From the NCBI GenBank assembly GCA_963819755.1, contig CAWFXB010000002.1, forward strand, positions 806,001-870,000: DNA of 64,000 nt, written 5' to 3'. The DNA is from VRUE01 sp963819755 (GTDB lineage: Bacteria; Actinomycetota; Thermoleophilia; Solirubrobacterales; 70-9). Shown here piece by piece: positions 20,586 to 28,194 of the stretch (its first letter is position 1; every line of letters begins with the position of its first letter). The notes under the pieces were generated by a model. That model was not told the origin of the DNA. It saw only the letters and a list, made by a program, of their open reading frames with translations, and searched no databases. The translations under genes were made by a program, and so were the position numbers.

Positions 20586-21023
20586 TTAGCCCAGAATGGG
20601 CAGCCGGTCTGCGACTTCGCGGACGCGCTGCTCGACCTCGGTGCGGTTGCGCTTCAAGGTCGTCTCGACCCGGCGCTGCCGCTTGCGGGCCTCGCGCTCG
20701 ACTTTGTTGCGGGTCTTGCGCGCTTCGGTAGCGGCTTTGCGGCGGGCGGTGGCGCCCCGACGCTCGCTGCGCTTGACGGTGCGACGCAGCTGCGTGCCGT
20801 AGGACTTGAGCTGTTTCTGGGCCGCCGTGCGGCCATTGAAAGGCTCGACCAACTCGGCGACGCGGTCGCTGACCTCGAGCACGGCGCCAACGGGCACGTC
20901 GACGGCGCTTTGGGCCGCGGCACGGGCCTGCTCGACACGGGACGGAGCTGAGGTGGGGGCGCTTTTGGCCTGCGATTTCGGTTTGGAGCTCTTGCTGCTT
21001 GCTTTAGTGGCTTTGGTTGCCAA
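20586..21023 (-). CDS. Lys/Arg-rich helical protein behind LexA-like boxes
   Basis: A 145-residue, very basic protein with a TTG start at 21023. The N-terminal ~30 residues are Lys/Ser/Ala/Pro-rich, like histone H1 tails. Residues ~30-70 are a predicted helix (VEQARAAAQSAVDVPVGAVL), and ~70-140 form a long Arg/Lys/Glu helix likely to be coiled-coil (RRVETTLKRNRTEVEQRVRE). This plan suggests a nucleoid-associated or other nucleic-acid-binding role, but no known family is recognised with certainty. Two tandem CGAAC-N4-GTTC boxes lie 54-83 bases upstream of the start, over the likely promoter, so it may be induced by DNA damage. Confidence 0.72.
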   Translation of the reverse strand: MATKATKASSKSSKPKSQAKSAPTSAPSRVEQARAAAQSAVDVPVGAVLEVSDRVAELVEPFNGRTAAQKQLKSYGTQLRRTVKRSERRGATARRKAATEARKTRNKVEREARKRQRRVETTLKRNRTEVEQRVREVADRLPILG

Positions 21024-21076
21024 TGAAGATCATCCCTTCGGGGTGGTTATTGGGCGGGGGGAGTTCGCGAGTGTAG

Positions 21077-21106
21077 CGAACATACGTTCTTCCGAACACC
21101 TGTTCT
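21077..21106 (-). promoter_or_regulatory. Tandem LexA/SOS-like boxes
   Basis: CGAACATACGTTC (21077-21089) and CGAACACCTGTTC (21093-21105) match the Gram-positive/actinobacterial LexA consensus CGAAC-N4-GTTCG, 16 bases apart. On the minus strand a TACACT -10-like element lies just downstream (about 21071-21076), itself inside a TTCGC...GCGAA repeat. LexA bound here would block transcription of the basic-protein gene. Confidence 0.6.
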
Positions 21107-21938
21107 AAACCGGCTCCCCGGATGCGTTACGGATGACCTCCAGACCCCGCTCCCCCGCTGCCGCGGCGATCGGGTAGCGGGCGTCGAGGCCGAGATCGGC
21201 CTCGCTCAACGCCAGCTCGCCGAAAGCCACGAGGCCGCCTGCCTCGCGGAGGATCAACTGCGCGGCGGCGGCGTCGACCGAACGGCAGGGCCGCAGGCTG
21301 AGCATTCCGTCCAGCCGCCCAGCGGCGACGTAGGCAGCGGTGATCGCGATCGAGCCGATCACCCGCAATCGGTAAACCCCACCCTCGAGTGCCGCAGCCA
21401 CGGGCTGCAGACGTCCCGGCTCGGCCGACTCGACCCCGAGCAGCTCCAGCTTCTCAGCATCGGCGGCAACCTCGATCTGGCCATCGCCGAGGGTCGCCCC
21501 CTCGCCCCTGGCGGCCGCGAAGGCCTCGCCGGCGCCGAAGTCGTAGACGTAGCCGAACTCGACGTCGGCCATCGAGGGACCCGACGCCACGGCGATGCTG
21601 AGGCTGTGCGACGGAAGCGTGCGGCGGGCGTTGAGCGAGCCGTCGATCGGGTCGATCACGACGCGGGCCGGCCCGCCTTCGCCGAAGACGACCTCGCCCC
21701 GCTCCTCGGAGATCGCCACAAACGATGCCCCCGCACCCGCCAGATGCTCCAGCTCGGCAAAGACGATGTCCTCGCAGCGGCGGTCGATGACGAGGCTGCG
21801 ATCGCCGCCCTCGCCCACCCCCTCGTACTCGGTGCGGGCCTCCCGTCCGGGGGTCTGCTCGAACAGGCGCTGCTGCGCGGAGACGATGCGGCGGCAGATC
21901 TCTGTCCAATCTGCGGTGAAGATGTCCATCACGCTCAT
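21105..21938 (-). CDS. Inositol monophosphatase-family phosphatase
   Basis: A ~277-residue member of the Mg-dependent IMPase/FBPase superfamily. It shows the metal-binding EE in SEERGEV, the central DPIDGSLNA motif (canonical DPIDGTxN) and SVDAAAAQLILREAGG, equivalent to the WDxAAG motif but lacking its Trp. The ATG at 21938 or the in-frame ATG at 21929 can serve as start; AGGATG sits best before the second. Possible substrates are inositol phosphate, fructose-1,6-bisphosphate or PAP. It is divergent from the helicase gene, 34 bases apart, and its stop codon abuts the LexA-like boxes of the next gene. Confidence 0.82.
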   Translation of the reverse strand: MSVMDIFTADWTEICRRIVSAQQRLFEQTPGREARTEYEGVGEGGDRSLVIDRRCEDIVFAELEHLAGAGASFVAISEERGEVVFGEGGPARVVIDPIDGSLNARRTLPSHSLSIAVASGPSMADVEFGYVYDFGAGEAFAAARGEGATLGDGQIEVAADAEKLELLGVESAEPGRLQPVAAALEGGVYRLRVIGSIAITAAYVAAGRLDGMLSLRPCRSVDAAAAQLILREAGGLVAFGELALSEADLGLDARYPIAAAAGERGLEVIRNASGEPV

Positions 21939-21972
21939 CCTATGGACGGCTGCCACTCGGTAGCGTTGGATC

Positions 21973-24915
21973 ATGCTTGCCCTCGCCGAGCCCCAGGAGC
22001 GCGCGATCCGCCACCGCTCCGGCCCGCTCCTGCTGATCGGCGAGGCGGGGACCGGCAAGACCGAGGTTCTGGCCCGCCGCTTGGAGAGCGTGGTCGCGGA
22101 GGGGATCGCGCCGGACCGGGTTCTCCTCCTGGCCTCGACTCGGGCCACCGCTCAGCGACTGCGCGAACGGGTCGAGGAGCTACTCGACCGCCCGCTCGAA
22201 GAGCTCTGGATCGGCACCTGGGAACAGCTCAGCGAGCGACTGCTGCGCGAGCACTCCACCGCGGCCGGGCTCGACCCCTTCTTCGACGTCCTGGGCCCCG
22301 CCGAGCGACTGGCGATGCTGCTCGATCGCCTCGACGACCTGCCGCTGCGAGGCCACGAGATCCGCGGCAACCCGGCGGGGCTGCTCGCCCGCCTGCTCGA
22401 GCAGATCGATGAGGTCAAGGCCGGCTCCGACCTGCCCGACCCCGAGCTGGCAGAGCTGATCGCGGCCCACGACCGGATTCTCGCCGGCACCTGCAGCCTC
22501 GATCGCGGCGACGTCTACCTCACCTTCAACAAGCTCCTCGACGAGCGCCCCGACATCCGCGCCCAGATCGCCCACCGCTTCGAGTACCTGATGGTCGACG
22601 AGCTCGAGGACACGACCCCAGCCCAGCGGGCGATTTTGGCGGCGCTGCGGGAAGACAACCCGAATCAGCTCTACGCCTTGGATGCTGGAGGCGATGAGGA
22701 GGGGGTGTCCGAGTGGGTGCTGGGTTTCTCGCCGGGCGGTGGTACGGCTCTCGAGGAGCCAGAAGGGCGAGAAACAGGACGCCGCGCCCACTCGGACACC
22801 CCCTCCTCATCGCTTGTGGCTACGGTCGAACTCGACGAGCAGTTCCGCGACCCGCCGACGCGCTTCTGGCGCTGTACGAATGAGCGGGCGCAGGCTCAGG
22901 CTGTAACGCGAGAGGCAGAGCACTTGCTGGCTGGGGGGACCAAGCCGGAGGAGATCTGTGTGCTGGTCGACGACCCAGCCCGCGGTGGTCCCGTCGCGGC
23001 GGCCATGGAAGAGCGGGGGATCCCGTTTCATCTTTCGGGACCGGCCGCGCTGTTCCAGCGTCCCGAGGTTCGCGATGCGATCGCTTGGTTGCGCGTGCTC
23101 GCGGATCCCGACGACTCCGCGGCGGCGGCGCGGGCGCTGACCCGGCCACCGGTAGAGCTGCGCTCAGCAGATCTGGCGCGGCTGACGACGATCGCCCGGC
23201 GGCGCAAGCTCGATCTCGTCTCTGGCTGCGAGGCAGCACTGGAGAGCCCACAGATCTCGCCCGAGGCCCGCGAGCGGCTTCAGTCCTTCCTCAAGCTCTA
23301 CGGAACCGCTTCAGCCGTCATTGAGGAGCGCCGCGCCGACGTCTTCGTGCGGCGCCTGATCGAGGCGGTCGGATTGCGCCGCCAGCGATTGTTCGCCGCG
23401 CAGCCTGAGGTCGCCGAGAGACTGCTCGGCCTCTCGCGCTTGGCAGAGCTTGCTGCGGCTTGGGCGCGGCGCGAGCCGAACGGGTCGACCCGCGACTTCA
23501 TTCGCCACCTCAGCGCTGTTGCGGACGCCGGGGTTGAGCCAGCAGGGGTGGTCGAGCCGCCGGCACCGGGGGCCGTGCAGGGTCTGGCTCGAAACGCAGT
23601 CAAGGGGATGGAGTTCGGGCATGTCTTTATGCTCGGCTTGGAGCGCGCGGCTGGAGCTGAGCGAATCGGCCGGCCCGCCCGCACGGGCCTTGTCTTCGCC
23701 CGGGTCGAGCGCGGCGATGACGGCGAGAGCCGGCCCTCGGAGTTCTACGCCGCCGCGCTGTCGAAGGCAGGCGGTGACGAGGAGCCCCACGCCGAGGAGC
23801 TGTTTGGCCCGGCGGAGGGCCTGCACGCGACCTACCGCATGCTGCGCGAGGAGATGCTGGAGGTCTCCTGGAAAGCCGGTCGGGAGCTCTCGGAGCCGCG
23901 ACTGGACACCGCGGTCGACGTCAACCGGGCGATCGCCCGCTACCTGGAGCTGCTGAAGCTGGCGGCGCTCGCCCAGCGGCCCGGCGACGAGGCGACGGAG
24001 GAGGCGATCGAGGCGGTGAACGGATTGCTGCGGCAGGTCGCGACCCCCGAGCAGCAGGCCGAGCTCGACGCCTCCTCGCTCGACGCCTACCTGCTCGGCT
24101 CCGAGCGGGAGCGGGAGGGCCGGCGCAAGCTGATCGGCGCCCGCCAAGAGCCCTCGCTGGAGGCCTTCCTGCCACGCCGGGGCGACGGTGCGCTCAGCCT
24201 CTCCGCCTCCGACCTCGACCTCTACCTCACCTGCCCGCTGAAGTACAAGTTCCGGCGGGTCTTCGGGATCCCCCAGGAGCCGACGATCAACCAGCGCTTC
24301 GGCATCCTCATCCACAACGTCCTCGAGCGCTTCCACAAAGAAGGCGACGACCAGGGCAGCGAGGAGGGACTGCGCCGCCTGATCGGCCTGTTCGAGGCAG
24401 GCTGGCGGCGCACCGGCTTCGGCAGCAGCGACGACGAGCTGCAGTTCCGCGACCGGGCGCGGGAGGCGATGCGCCTCTACTGGGAGCGGGAGAGGGAGTC
24501 CGAGGGCGAGCCGGTCTGGCTGGAGCGCAAGTTCGACTTCCGCATCGGCGAGCACCACGTGCGGGGCAGGATCGACCGGGTCGACCGCCTACCCGACGGC
24601 AGCCACGAGCTGATCGACTACAAGACCGGCGAGCGCAAGAGCGCAGCGGCCCTGGAGAGCGACCTGCAGCTCTCCCTCTACCGGCTCGCCGCTGGCGAGG
24701 CCTGGGACCTGGACGCCAACACCGGCAGCTACTACTACGTGCTCGACGCCGACAAGGTCGCCGCGCCGGTCCGGCCCGACGACGCCGAGCGGGTCGAGCG
24801 CACCGTCTTCCAGGTAGGCGAGGGCATTCTCGGCCAGGACTTCGAGCCGCGCCCCTCGCCGACCGTGTGCGGCTGGTGCGATTACAAGCTGATCTGTCCC
24901 GCAGCAGAGAGTTAG
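21973..24915 (+). CDS. UvrD/PcrA-type helicase with Fe-S PD-(D/E)XK nuclease domain
   Basis: A 980-residue SF1A helicase-nuclease for DNA repair or recombination. Helicase motifs: Walker A GEAGTGKT (23-30), Walker B LMVDELEDTTPAQR, LDEQFRDP (motif IV) and NAVKGMEFGHVF (motif V). The C-terminal third is a RecB-type nuclease: LYLTCPLKYKF (first Cys), GRIDRVDRLPDGSHELIDYK with the catalytic Asp and DYK, and CGWCDYKLICP, giving the four Cys of an AddB/AdnA-type Fe-S nuclease. Its length resembles mycobacterial AdnA/AdnB rather than UvrD alone. Where motif III (GDxxQSIYxFRGA) should be, the protein reads LYALDAGGDEEGVSEW, inside a 123-base palindromic insertion. ATP coupling could therefore be impaired. 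The stop overlaps the convergent PAC2 stop. Confidence 0.88.
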   Translation: MLALAEPQERAIRHRSGPLLLIGEAGTGKTEVLARRLESVVAEGIAPDRVLLLASTRATAQRLRERVEELLDRPLEELWIGTWEQLSERLLREHSTAAGLDPFFDVLGPAERLAMLLDRLDDLPLRGHEIRGNPAGLLARLLEQIDEVKAGSDLPDPELAELIAAHDRILAGTCSLDRGDVYLTFNKLLDERPDIRAQIAHRFEYLMVDELEDTTPAQRAILAALREDNPNQLYALDAGGDEEGVSEWVLGFSPGGGTALEEPEGRETGRRAHSDTPSSSLVATVELDEQFRDPPTRFWRCTNERAQAQAVTREAEHLLAGGTKPEEICVLVDDPARGGPVAAAMEERGIPFHLSGPAALFQRPEVRDAIAWLRVLADPDDSAAAARALTRPPVELRSADLARLTTIARRRKLDLVSGCEAALESPQISPEARERLQSFLKLYGTASAVIEERRADVFVRRLIEAVGLRRQRLFAAQPEVAERLLGLSRLAELAAAWARREPNGSTRDFIRHLSAVADAGVEPAGVVEPPAPGAVQGLARNAVKGMEFGHVFMLGLERAAGAERIGRPARTGLVFARVERGDDGESRPSEFYAAALSKAGGDEEPHAEELFGPAEGLHATYRMLREEMLEVSWKAGRELSEPRLDTAVDVNRAIARYLELLKLAALAQRPGDEATEEAIEAVNGLLRQVATPEQQAELDASSLDAYLLGSEREREGRRKLIGARQEPSLEAFLPRRGDGALSLSASDLDLYLTCPLKYKFRRVFGIPQEPTINQRFGILIHNVLERFHKEGDDQGSEEGLRRLIGLFEAGWRRTGFGSSDDELQFRDRAREAMRLYWERERESEGEPVWLERKFDFRIGEHHVRGRIDRVDRLPDGSHELIDYKTGERKSAAALESDLQLSLYRLAAGEAWDLDANTGSYYYVLDADKVAAPVRPDDAERVERTVFQVGEGILGQDFEPRPSPTVCGWCDYKLICPAAES
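22691..22813. repeat. In-frame palindromic insertion inside the helicase gene
   Basis: Perfect 27-base inverted arms, 22691-22717 and 22787-22813, enclose a ~69-base centre with further inner symmetry (GTTTCTCGCC at 22724 versus GGCGAGAAAC at 22766). The element is 123 bases (41 codons) and keeps the reading frame, encoding a Gly/Glu/Ser-rich, low-complexity insert. It resembles small palindromic elements that spread within genes. Confidence 0.8.
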
Positions 24916-25784
24916 TTTGACTCGCCGCGGCGCTGCTGCAGGAACTGCTGGAACTCGCGGGCGATCGTGTCGGCGGACGGCAGGTCCTCGCCCTCCTCGC
25001 CGAGCTGCTCGGCTTGCTCCGCCTCGATCCGCTCGACCAGTTCGGCGATTTCCGGGTTGGCGGCGACGGCACGGCCGATCTGCTCCTCGTAGCTGGCCGT
25101 TTCCTCCTCCAGCTCGGTCGCGTCGACGGCGATCCCGGTCAGGCCCTCGAGCCGGCGCAGCAGGGCGAGCGCCGCCTTTGGGTTGGGCACAGCGGCGACG
25201 TAGTGCGGCACCGCCGCCCACAGCGAAGCGGAGGTCATGCCGATCTGCCGACAGCAGTCGTGGACGACGCCGACGATCCCGGTCGGGCCCTCGTAGCTGG
25301 AGCGCTGCAGGTCGAGCTCTTCGATCAGCTGCTCGTCGGAGGCGAGGCCGGTGATCGGCACCGGCAGGGTGTGGGAGACCTCGGCCACCAGCGCTCCCAG
25401 GGTGATCACCATCTCCACCCCGAGCGTGTCGGCGGCGGTCGCCACCGTCTCCGAGAAGGTGCGCCAGCGCAGGTTGGGCTCGGTGCCGTCGAAGAGGACG
25501 AGGTCGCGATCGGCGCCGGGGATGCGGATCGCGATCAGGTCGTTCTGCGGCCATTCGATGCTGCGCGTCTGCCCTTCGGAGAGCACGATCGTCGGCCGCG
25601 TCGCCTGGAAGTCGAAGTAGTCCTCGGGGTCGATCTCGGCGATCGGATCGGCGTCGAAGGAGTCGGCCACCGCACCGAGAGCCGCCGAGGCGGCGCCGGC
25701 AGCGTCGTTCCAGCCCCGGAAGGCGCAGACGAGGACGGGAGAGCGAAGCTGGGGAACATCCCCATGCCAGGTGAGCGAATCCAC
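24912..25784 (-). CDS. PAC2-family protein
   Basis: A 290-residue PAC2 protein. The opening MDSLTWHGDVPQLRSPVLVCAFRGWNDAAGAASAAL is typical of the actinobacterial family, as are ATRPTIVLSEGQ, the LGAL...PVPITGLAS stretch, and the C-terminal acidic helix. PAC2 proteins share the fold of the eukaryotic proteasome-assembling chaperone; in actinobacteria, which have proteasomes, the role is not settled. No proteasome genes are in the window. The ATG at 25784 opens 30 bases upstream of the split TauE pair on the same strand. Confidence 0.85.
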   Translation of the reverse strand: MDSLTWHGDVPQLRSPVLVCAFRGWNDAAGAASAALGAVADSFDADPIAEIDPEDYFDFQATRPTIVLSEGQTRSIEWPQNDLIAIRIPGADRDLVLFDGTEPNLRWRTFSETVATAADTLGVEMVITLGALVAEVSHTLPVPITGLASDEQLIEELDLQRSSYEGPTGIVGVVHDCCRQIGMTSASLWAAVPHYVAAVPNPKAALALLRRLEGLTGIAVDATELEEETASYEEQIGRAVAANPEIAELVERIEAEQAEQLGEEGEDLPSADTIAREFQQFLQQRRGESN

Positions 25785-25814
25785 CTGTTGAGCGTAGCGC
25801 CCCGCCGCCCGCTT

Positions 25815-26192
25815 CTAGGCCTCTTGCGAAAGCGCACGGCGAACGAGGCCGTATGCGACGAAGAGGACCAACGCCGCGAAGCTGAGTTCGAGCGCGCGCT
25901 GCGGGACCTCGTTGGCGACGACGACCCCGATCAGTACGCCGAGCGGGGAGAGGATTCCGATCACCAGGGCGTCGCGCAGGTTGAGGTTGCCGTAGGAGTT
26001 CTGGCGCGCCGCCCCGACCAGGGCGACGATGACGATCATCAGCAGCGAGGTCGACTCGCCCTCCACCTGGGAGAGGCCGATGAAGATCGTCAGGGCAGGG
26101 ACGAAGAGAACGCCGCCGCCGACCCCGACCAGCCCACCGGCAAGGCCACCGGCAACGGCGATCAACGCGGCGAAGAGCATGTCCGTGCTCAT
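25815..26192 (-). CDS. TauE/SafE-type membrane protein, second half
   Basis: A 125-residue membrane protein with about four helices, equal to half of a TauE/SafE (sulfite/sulfonate exporter) protein. GGLAGGLVGVGGGVLFVPAL at residues ~15-34 is the family glycine-rich signature. Its ATG overlaps the stop of the upstream half by 4 bases. The two halves are homologous to each other, as the two repeats of a full-length TauE are, and probably assemble into one transporter. Confidence 0.8.
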   Translation of the reverse strand: MSTDMLFAALIAVAGGLAGGLVGVGGGVLFVPALTIFIGLSQVEGESTSLLMIVIVALVGAARQNSYGNLNLRDALVIGILSPLGVLIGVVVANEVPQRALELSFAALVLFVAYGLVRRALSQEA

Positions 26193-26554
26193 CGGACGAT
26201 CAGCTCGATTGCGACACCGACGAGCAGGGCCGCGAAGAGCAGGGAAACGGCCCGCTGCGGGATGCGCTGCTGGATCGCGGTTCCGATCAGGACGCCGAGG
26301 ATCGCGGGAACCGAGAGCAGCAGCCCGGTACCGACGTGGACGTTGCCGTAGAAGCCGCCCTGGGCGATGGTGCCTAGCAGGCCGATCAGGACGATCGCGC
26401 CGAGGCTGGTCCCCGTCGCCAGCCGCTCCCCGTAGCCGAACCAGAAGATCAGCAACGGCACGATCACGGTGCCGCCGCCGACGCCGAAGATGCCGCTGAA
26501 GATGCCGGCCAGGGTGCCGATCGTGGCGAGCTTCAGGGTCCGCTCCGATGGCAT
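26189..26554 (-). CDS. TauE/SafE-type membrane protein, first half
   Basis: A 121-residue protein with about four transmembrane helices and the TauE signature LAGIFSGIFGVGGGTVIVPL near residues 15-34. Full-length TauE proteins are ~250 residues with two such repeats; here each repeat is a separate gene with ATGA coupling. Both halves have complete helices and ends, so this looks like a natural split, not a frameshift. Substrate unknown (sulfite or organosulfonate by family). Confidence 0.8.
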   Translation of the reverse strand: MPSERTLKLATIGTLAGIFSGIFGVGGGTVIVPLLIFWFGYGERLATGTSLGAIVLIGLLGTIAQGGFYGNVHVGTGLLLSVPAILGVLIGTAIQQRIPQRAVSLLFAALLVGVAIELIVR

Positions 26555-26572
26555 CGCGCGATACTAAGCGCC

Positions 26573-27394
26573 GTGTCTCCCGAATCCGGCAGAGGGGAGC
26601 GCGGGCTGGGCCTCGGGCCACTCGCGCGGCTGCGCGACGACCCCGCCCACGCCGCGATCCTCACCGACGTCGACGGAACCCTGGCGCCGATCGTCCCCCG
26701 TCCCGAGCAGGCGGCTGTGCCGCCCAGGGCCTCGGAACTACTCGCGCAGCTGAGCGAGCGCTACGGCCTGGTCGCCTGCGTCTCCGGCCGGAAGGCCGAG
26801 GAGGCGCGACAGCTGGTTGGCGTCGACCGCATCGCCTACGCCGGGAACCACGGCCTCGAGCTGCTGCTGCCCGGCGAGGAGGCGCCCCGCCTGGATCCCT
26901 CACTGCAAGGGCGCGAGGGGGATGCGGCCCGCTTCGTCGCCGGGTTGGGCAACGCAACGCTGAGCGAGGCCGGGCTGCGCCTCGAGGACAAGGGCCCGAT
27001 CCAGGCGCTGCACTGGCGCGGCGTCGAAGACGACCGGGTAGCCGAAGCGCGGGCGCATGAGATCGCCGCGGAGGCCGGGCGAGCCGGACTGGAGCTGCGT
27101 TGGGGGCGCAAGGTCCTGGAGCTGCGCCCGCCAGGCGGTGGCGGCAAGGATGCGGCGGTGGCGGCGCTGCTGGCCACCGATGGCCTGACGGCAGCCGTAT
27201 ACGCCGGCGACGACCGCACCGACCTCGACGCCTTCCGGCGGTTGCGCGAGCTGTCCGAGAGTGGCGAGTTGGAGGCCGCCGTCTGTGTCGGGGTCGTCTC
27301 CGACGAGGGCCCGCGGGAGATCGCCGAGGAGGCCGATCTGACGGTCGGCGGCCCCGCCGGTTGGCTGGCACTTCTAGAGGCACTGGCAGAGTAG
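26573..27394 (+). CDS. otsB: Trehalose-6-phosphate phosphatase
   Basis: A 273-residue HAD-family phosphatase. TDVDGTLAPIVPRPEQA (residues 31-47) carries the catalytic Asp pair DxDGT, GNHGLEL and RWGRKVLELRPPGG match substrate-binding blocks of OtsB, GKDAAV gives the conserved Lys and AGDDRTDLDAF the metal-binding Asp pair. It makes trehalose from trehalose-6-phosphate for osmotic protection or as a carbon store. No otsA is adjacent. GTG start at 26573, divergent from the TauE pair by 18 bases. The next membrane-protein gene begins 7 bases after its stop, so the two are probably one operon. Confidence 0.88.
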   Translation: MSPESGRGERGLGLGPLARLRDDPAHAAILTDVDGTLAPIVPRPEQAAVPPRASELLAQLSERYGLVACVSGRKAEEARQLVGVDRIAYAGNHGLELLLPGEEAPRLDPSLQGREGDAARFVAGLGNATLSEAGLRLEDKGPIQALHWRGVEDDRVAEARAHEIAAEAGRAGLELRWGRKVLELRPPGGGGKDAAVAALLATDGLTAAVYAGDDRTDLDAFRRLRELSESGELEAAVCVGVVSDEGPREIAEEADLTVGGPAGWLALLEALAE

Positions 27395-27401
27395 GACGGC
27401 G

Positions 27402-27917
27402 ATGCCTTACACGGACCTGCTGCGAACCACCGTCTTCCTCACCGGCGCCGAGGCGACCGCCCTGGGCGCGATCACCGCTCTGGCCGCCGGCCGGGACAAC
27501 GACACCACGACTGTCCTCGTCGCCGCCGCCTGGTGGCTGATCGCTCTTATCCTCGGCATGTACCTCGGCCGGCCGTCACGCGCCGCCGATGGCGTCCACG
27601 ACGCCCTCGCCAGTGCCCGCACCGCCACCTCGCTGCCCGAGGACTCCCCCGGCCGGATCGTCGCCCGGCGCCTCTGGCCGATCGGCCTCACGGCGATCGC
27701 CGCCGGCGTCCTCGGCGTCCTCTTCCCCGGTGTGGCGGCGATCGGCGCCGGCTACGCCCTCCTCGTCGCCCTGATGATGCGCACCCGCGAGGCAGCCGTC
27801 CTCGGCATCGAGCACCGCGACGGCGTCAAGTTCTACGTCGTCCCCAACTCCGCCCTGCAGCCGGTCGAGCTGGTGCGGACGCCTGGGTTGCGCAGCGACA
27901 GGTTGCACGCGCACTGA
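27402..27917 (+). CDS. Small membrane protein of unknown function
   Basis: A 171-residue protein with three or four hydrophobic segments: AEATALGAITALAAG, TVLVAAAWWLIALILGMYLG, and LWPIGLTAIAAGVLGVLFPGVAAIGAGYALLVAL. The soluble C-terminus contains GIEHRDGVKFYVVPNSALQP. Its position directly after otsB and before a strong terminator suggests co-expression. I recognise no specific family. Confidence 0.7.
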   Translation: MPYTDLLRTTVFLTGAEATALGAITALAAGRDNDTTTVLVAAAWWLIALILGMYLGRPSRAADGVHDALASARTATSLPEDSPGRIVARRLWPIGLTAIAAGVLGVLFPGVAAIGAGYALLVALMMRTREAAVLGIEHRDGVKFYVVPNSALQPVELVRTPGLRSDRLHAH

Positions 27918-27930
27918 GGCACGAACAAAA

Positions 27931-27960
27931 GCGAACGACCCGCCGTAGCGGGTCGTTCGC
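27931..27960 (+). terminator. Strong hairpin terminator after the otsB operon
   Basis: A perfect 13-bp stem (GCGAACGACCCGC / GCGGGTCGTTCGC) with a CGTA loop, followed by AAATCTT. It lies 13 bases after the stop codon. Confidence 0.8.
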
Positions 27961-28056
27961 AAATCTTGGGGGAGCCCGGTGAATGGTGAATCCGTGCCCC
28001 GATATCGCGTTGTCGATCATAGCGAATTTGCCATGAGCTTCGCAGACAGAAAATAG

Positions 28057-28126
28057 CGCCCCCGGAGGGAGTCGAACCCTCATCCCCCAATTGCGATATC
28101 GAGGACCGGATCCGCCGGCGGGGGCG
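28057..28126 (-). other. tRNA-like element (acceptor and T arm only)
   Basis: On the minus strand CGCCCCCG (at 28126) pairs with CGGGGGCG (ending 28057) as an 8-bp acceptor-like stem, and GAGGG-TTCGACT-CCCTC is a perfect T arm placed exactly where a tRNA has it. Between them CCGG-CGGAT-CCGG could be a D-like arm. The third arm (TCCTC with GGGGA) has a loop of about 13 bases, so no anticodon can be read. Total length 70. It may be a decayed tRNA, an attachment-site scar or another small RNA. It is not called as a functional tRNA. The surrounding 27961-28194 holds no convincing gene. Confidence 0.4.
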
Positions 28127-28194
28127 ACCGCCGCTCTCGCGACTCCTGCAGTTTACTCGTTTCGCAGACGAATGTCTAACAGACAATCACTATC

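Noticed and set aside
21973..24915. Helicase gene as a pseudogene because of the palindromic insertion
   Set aside because: The insertion is a multiple of three and the remaining 940 residues, including the nuclease and Fe-S cysteines, are intact.
28057..28126. Functional tRNA gene
   Set aside because: The acceptor and T arm are good but no 7-base anticodon loop or normal D arm can be formed; also CCA is replaced by CTA.
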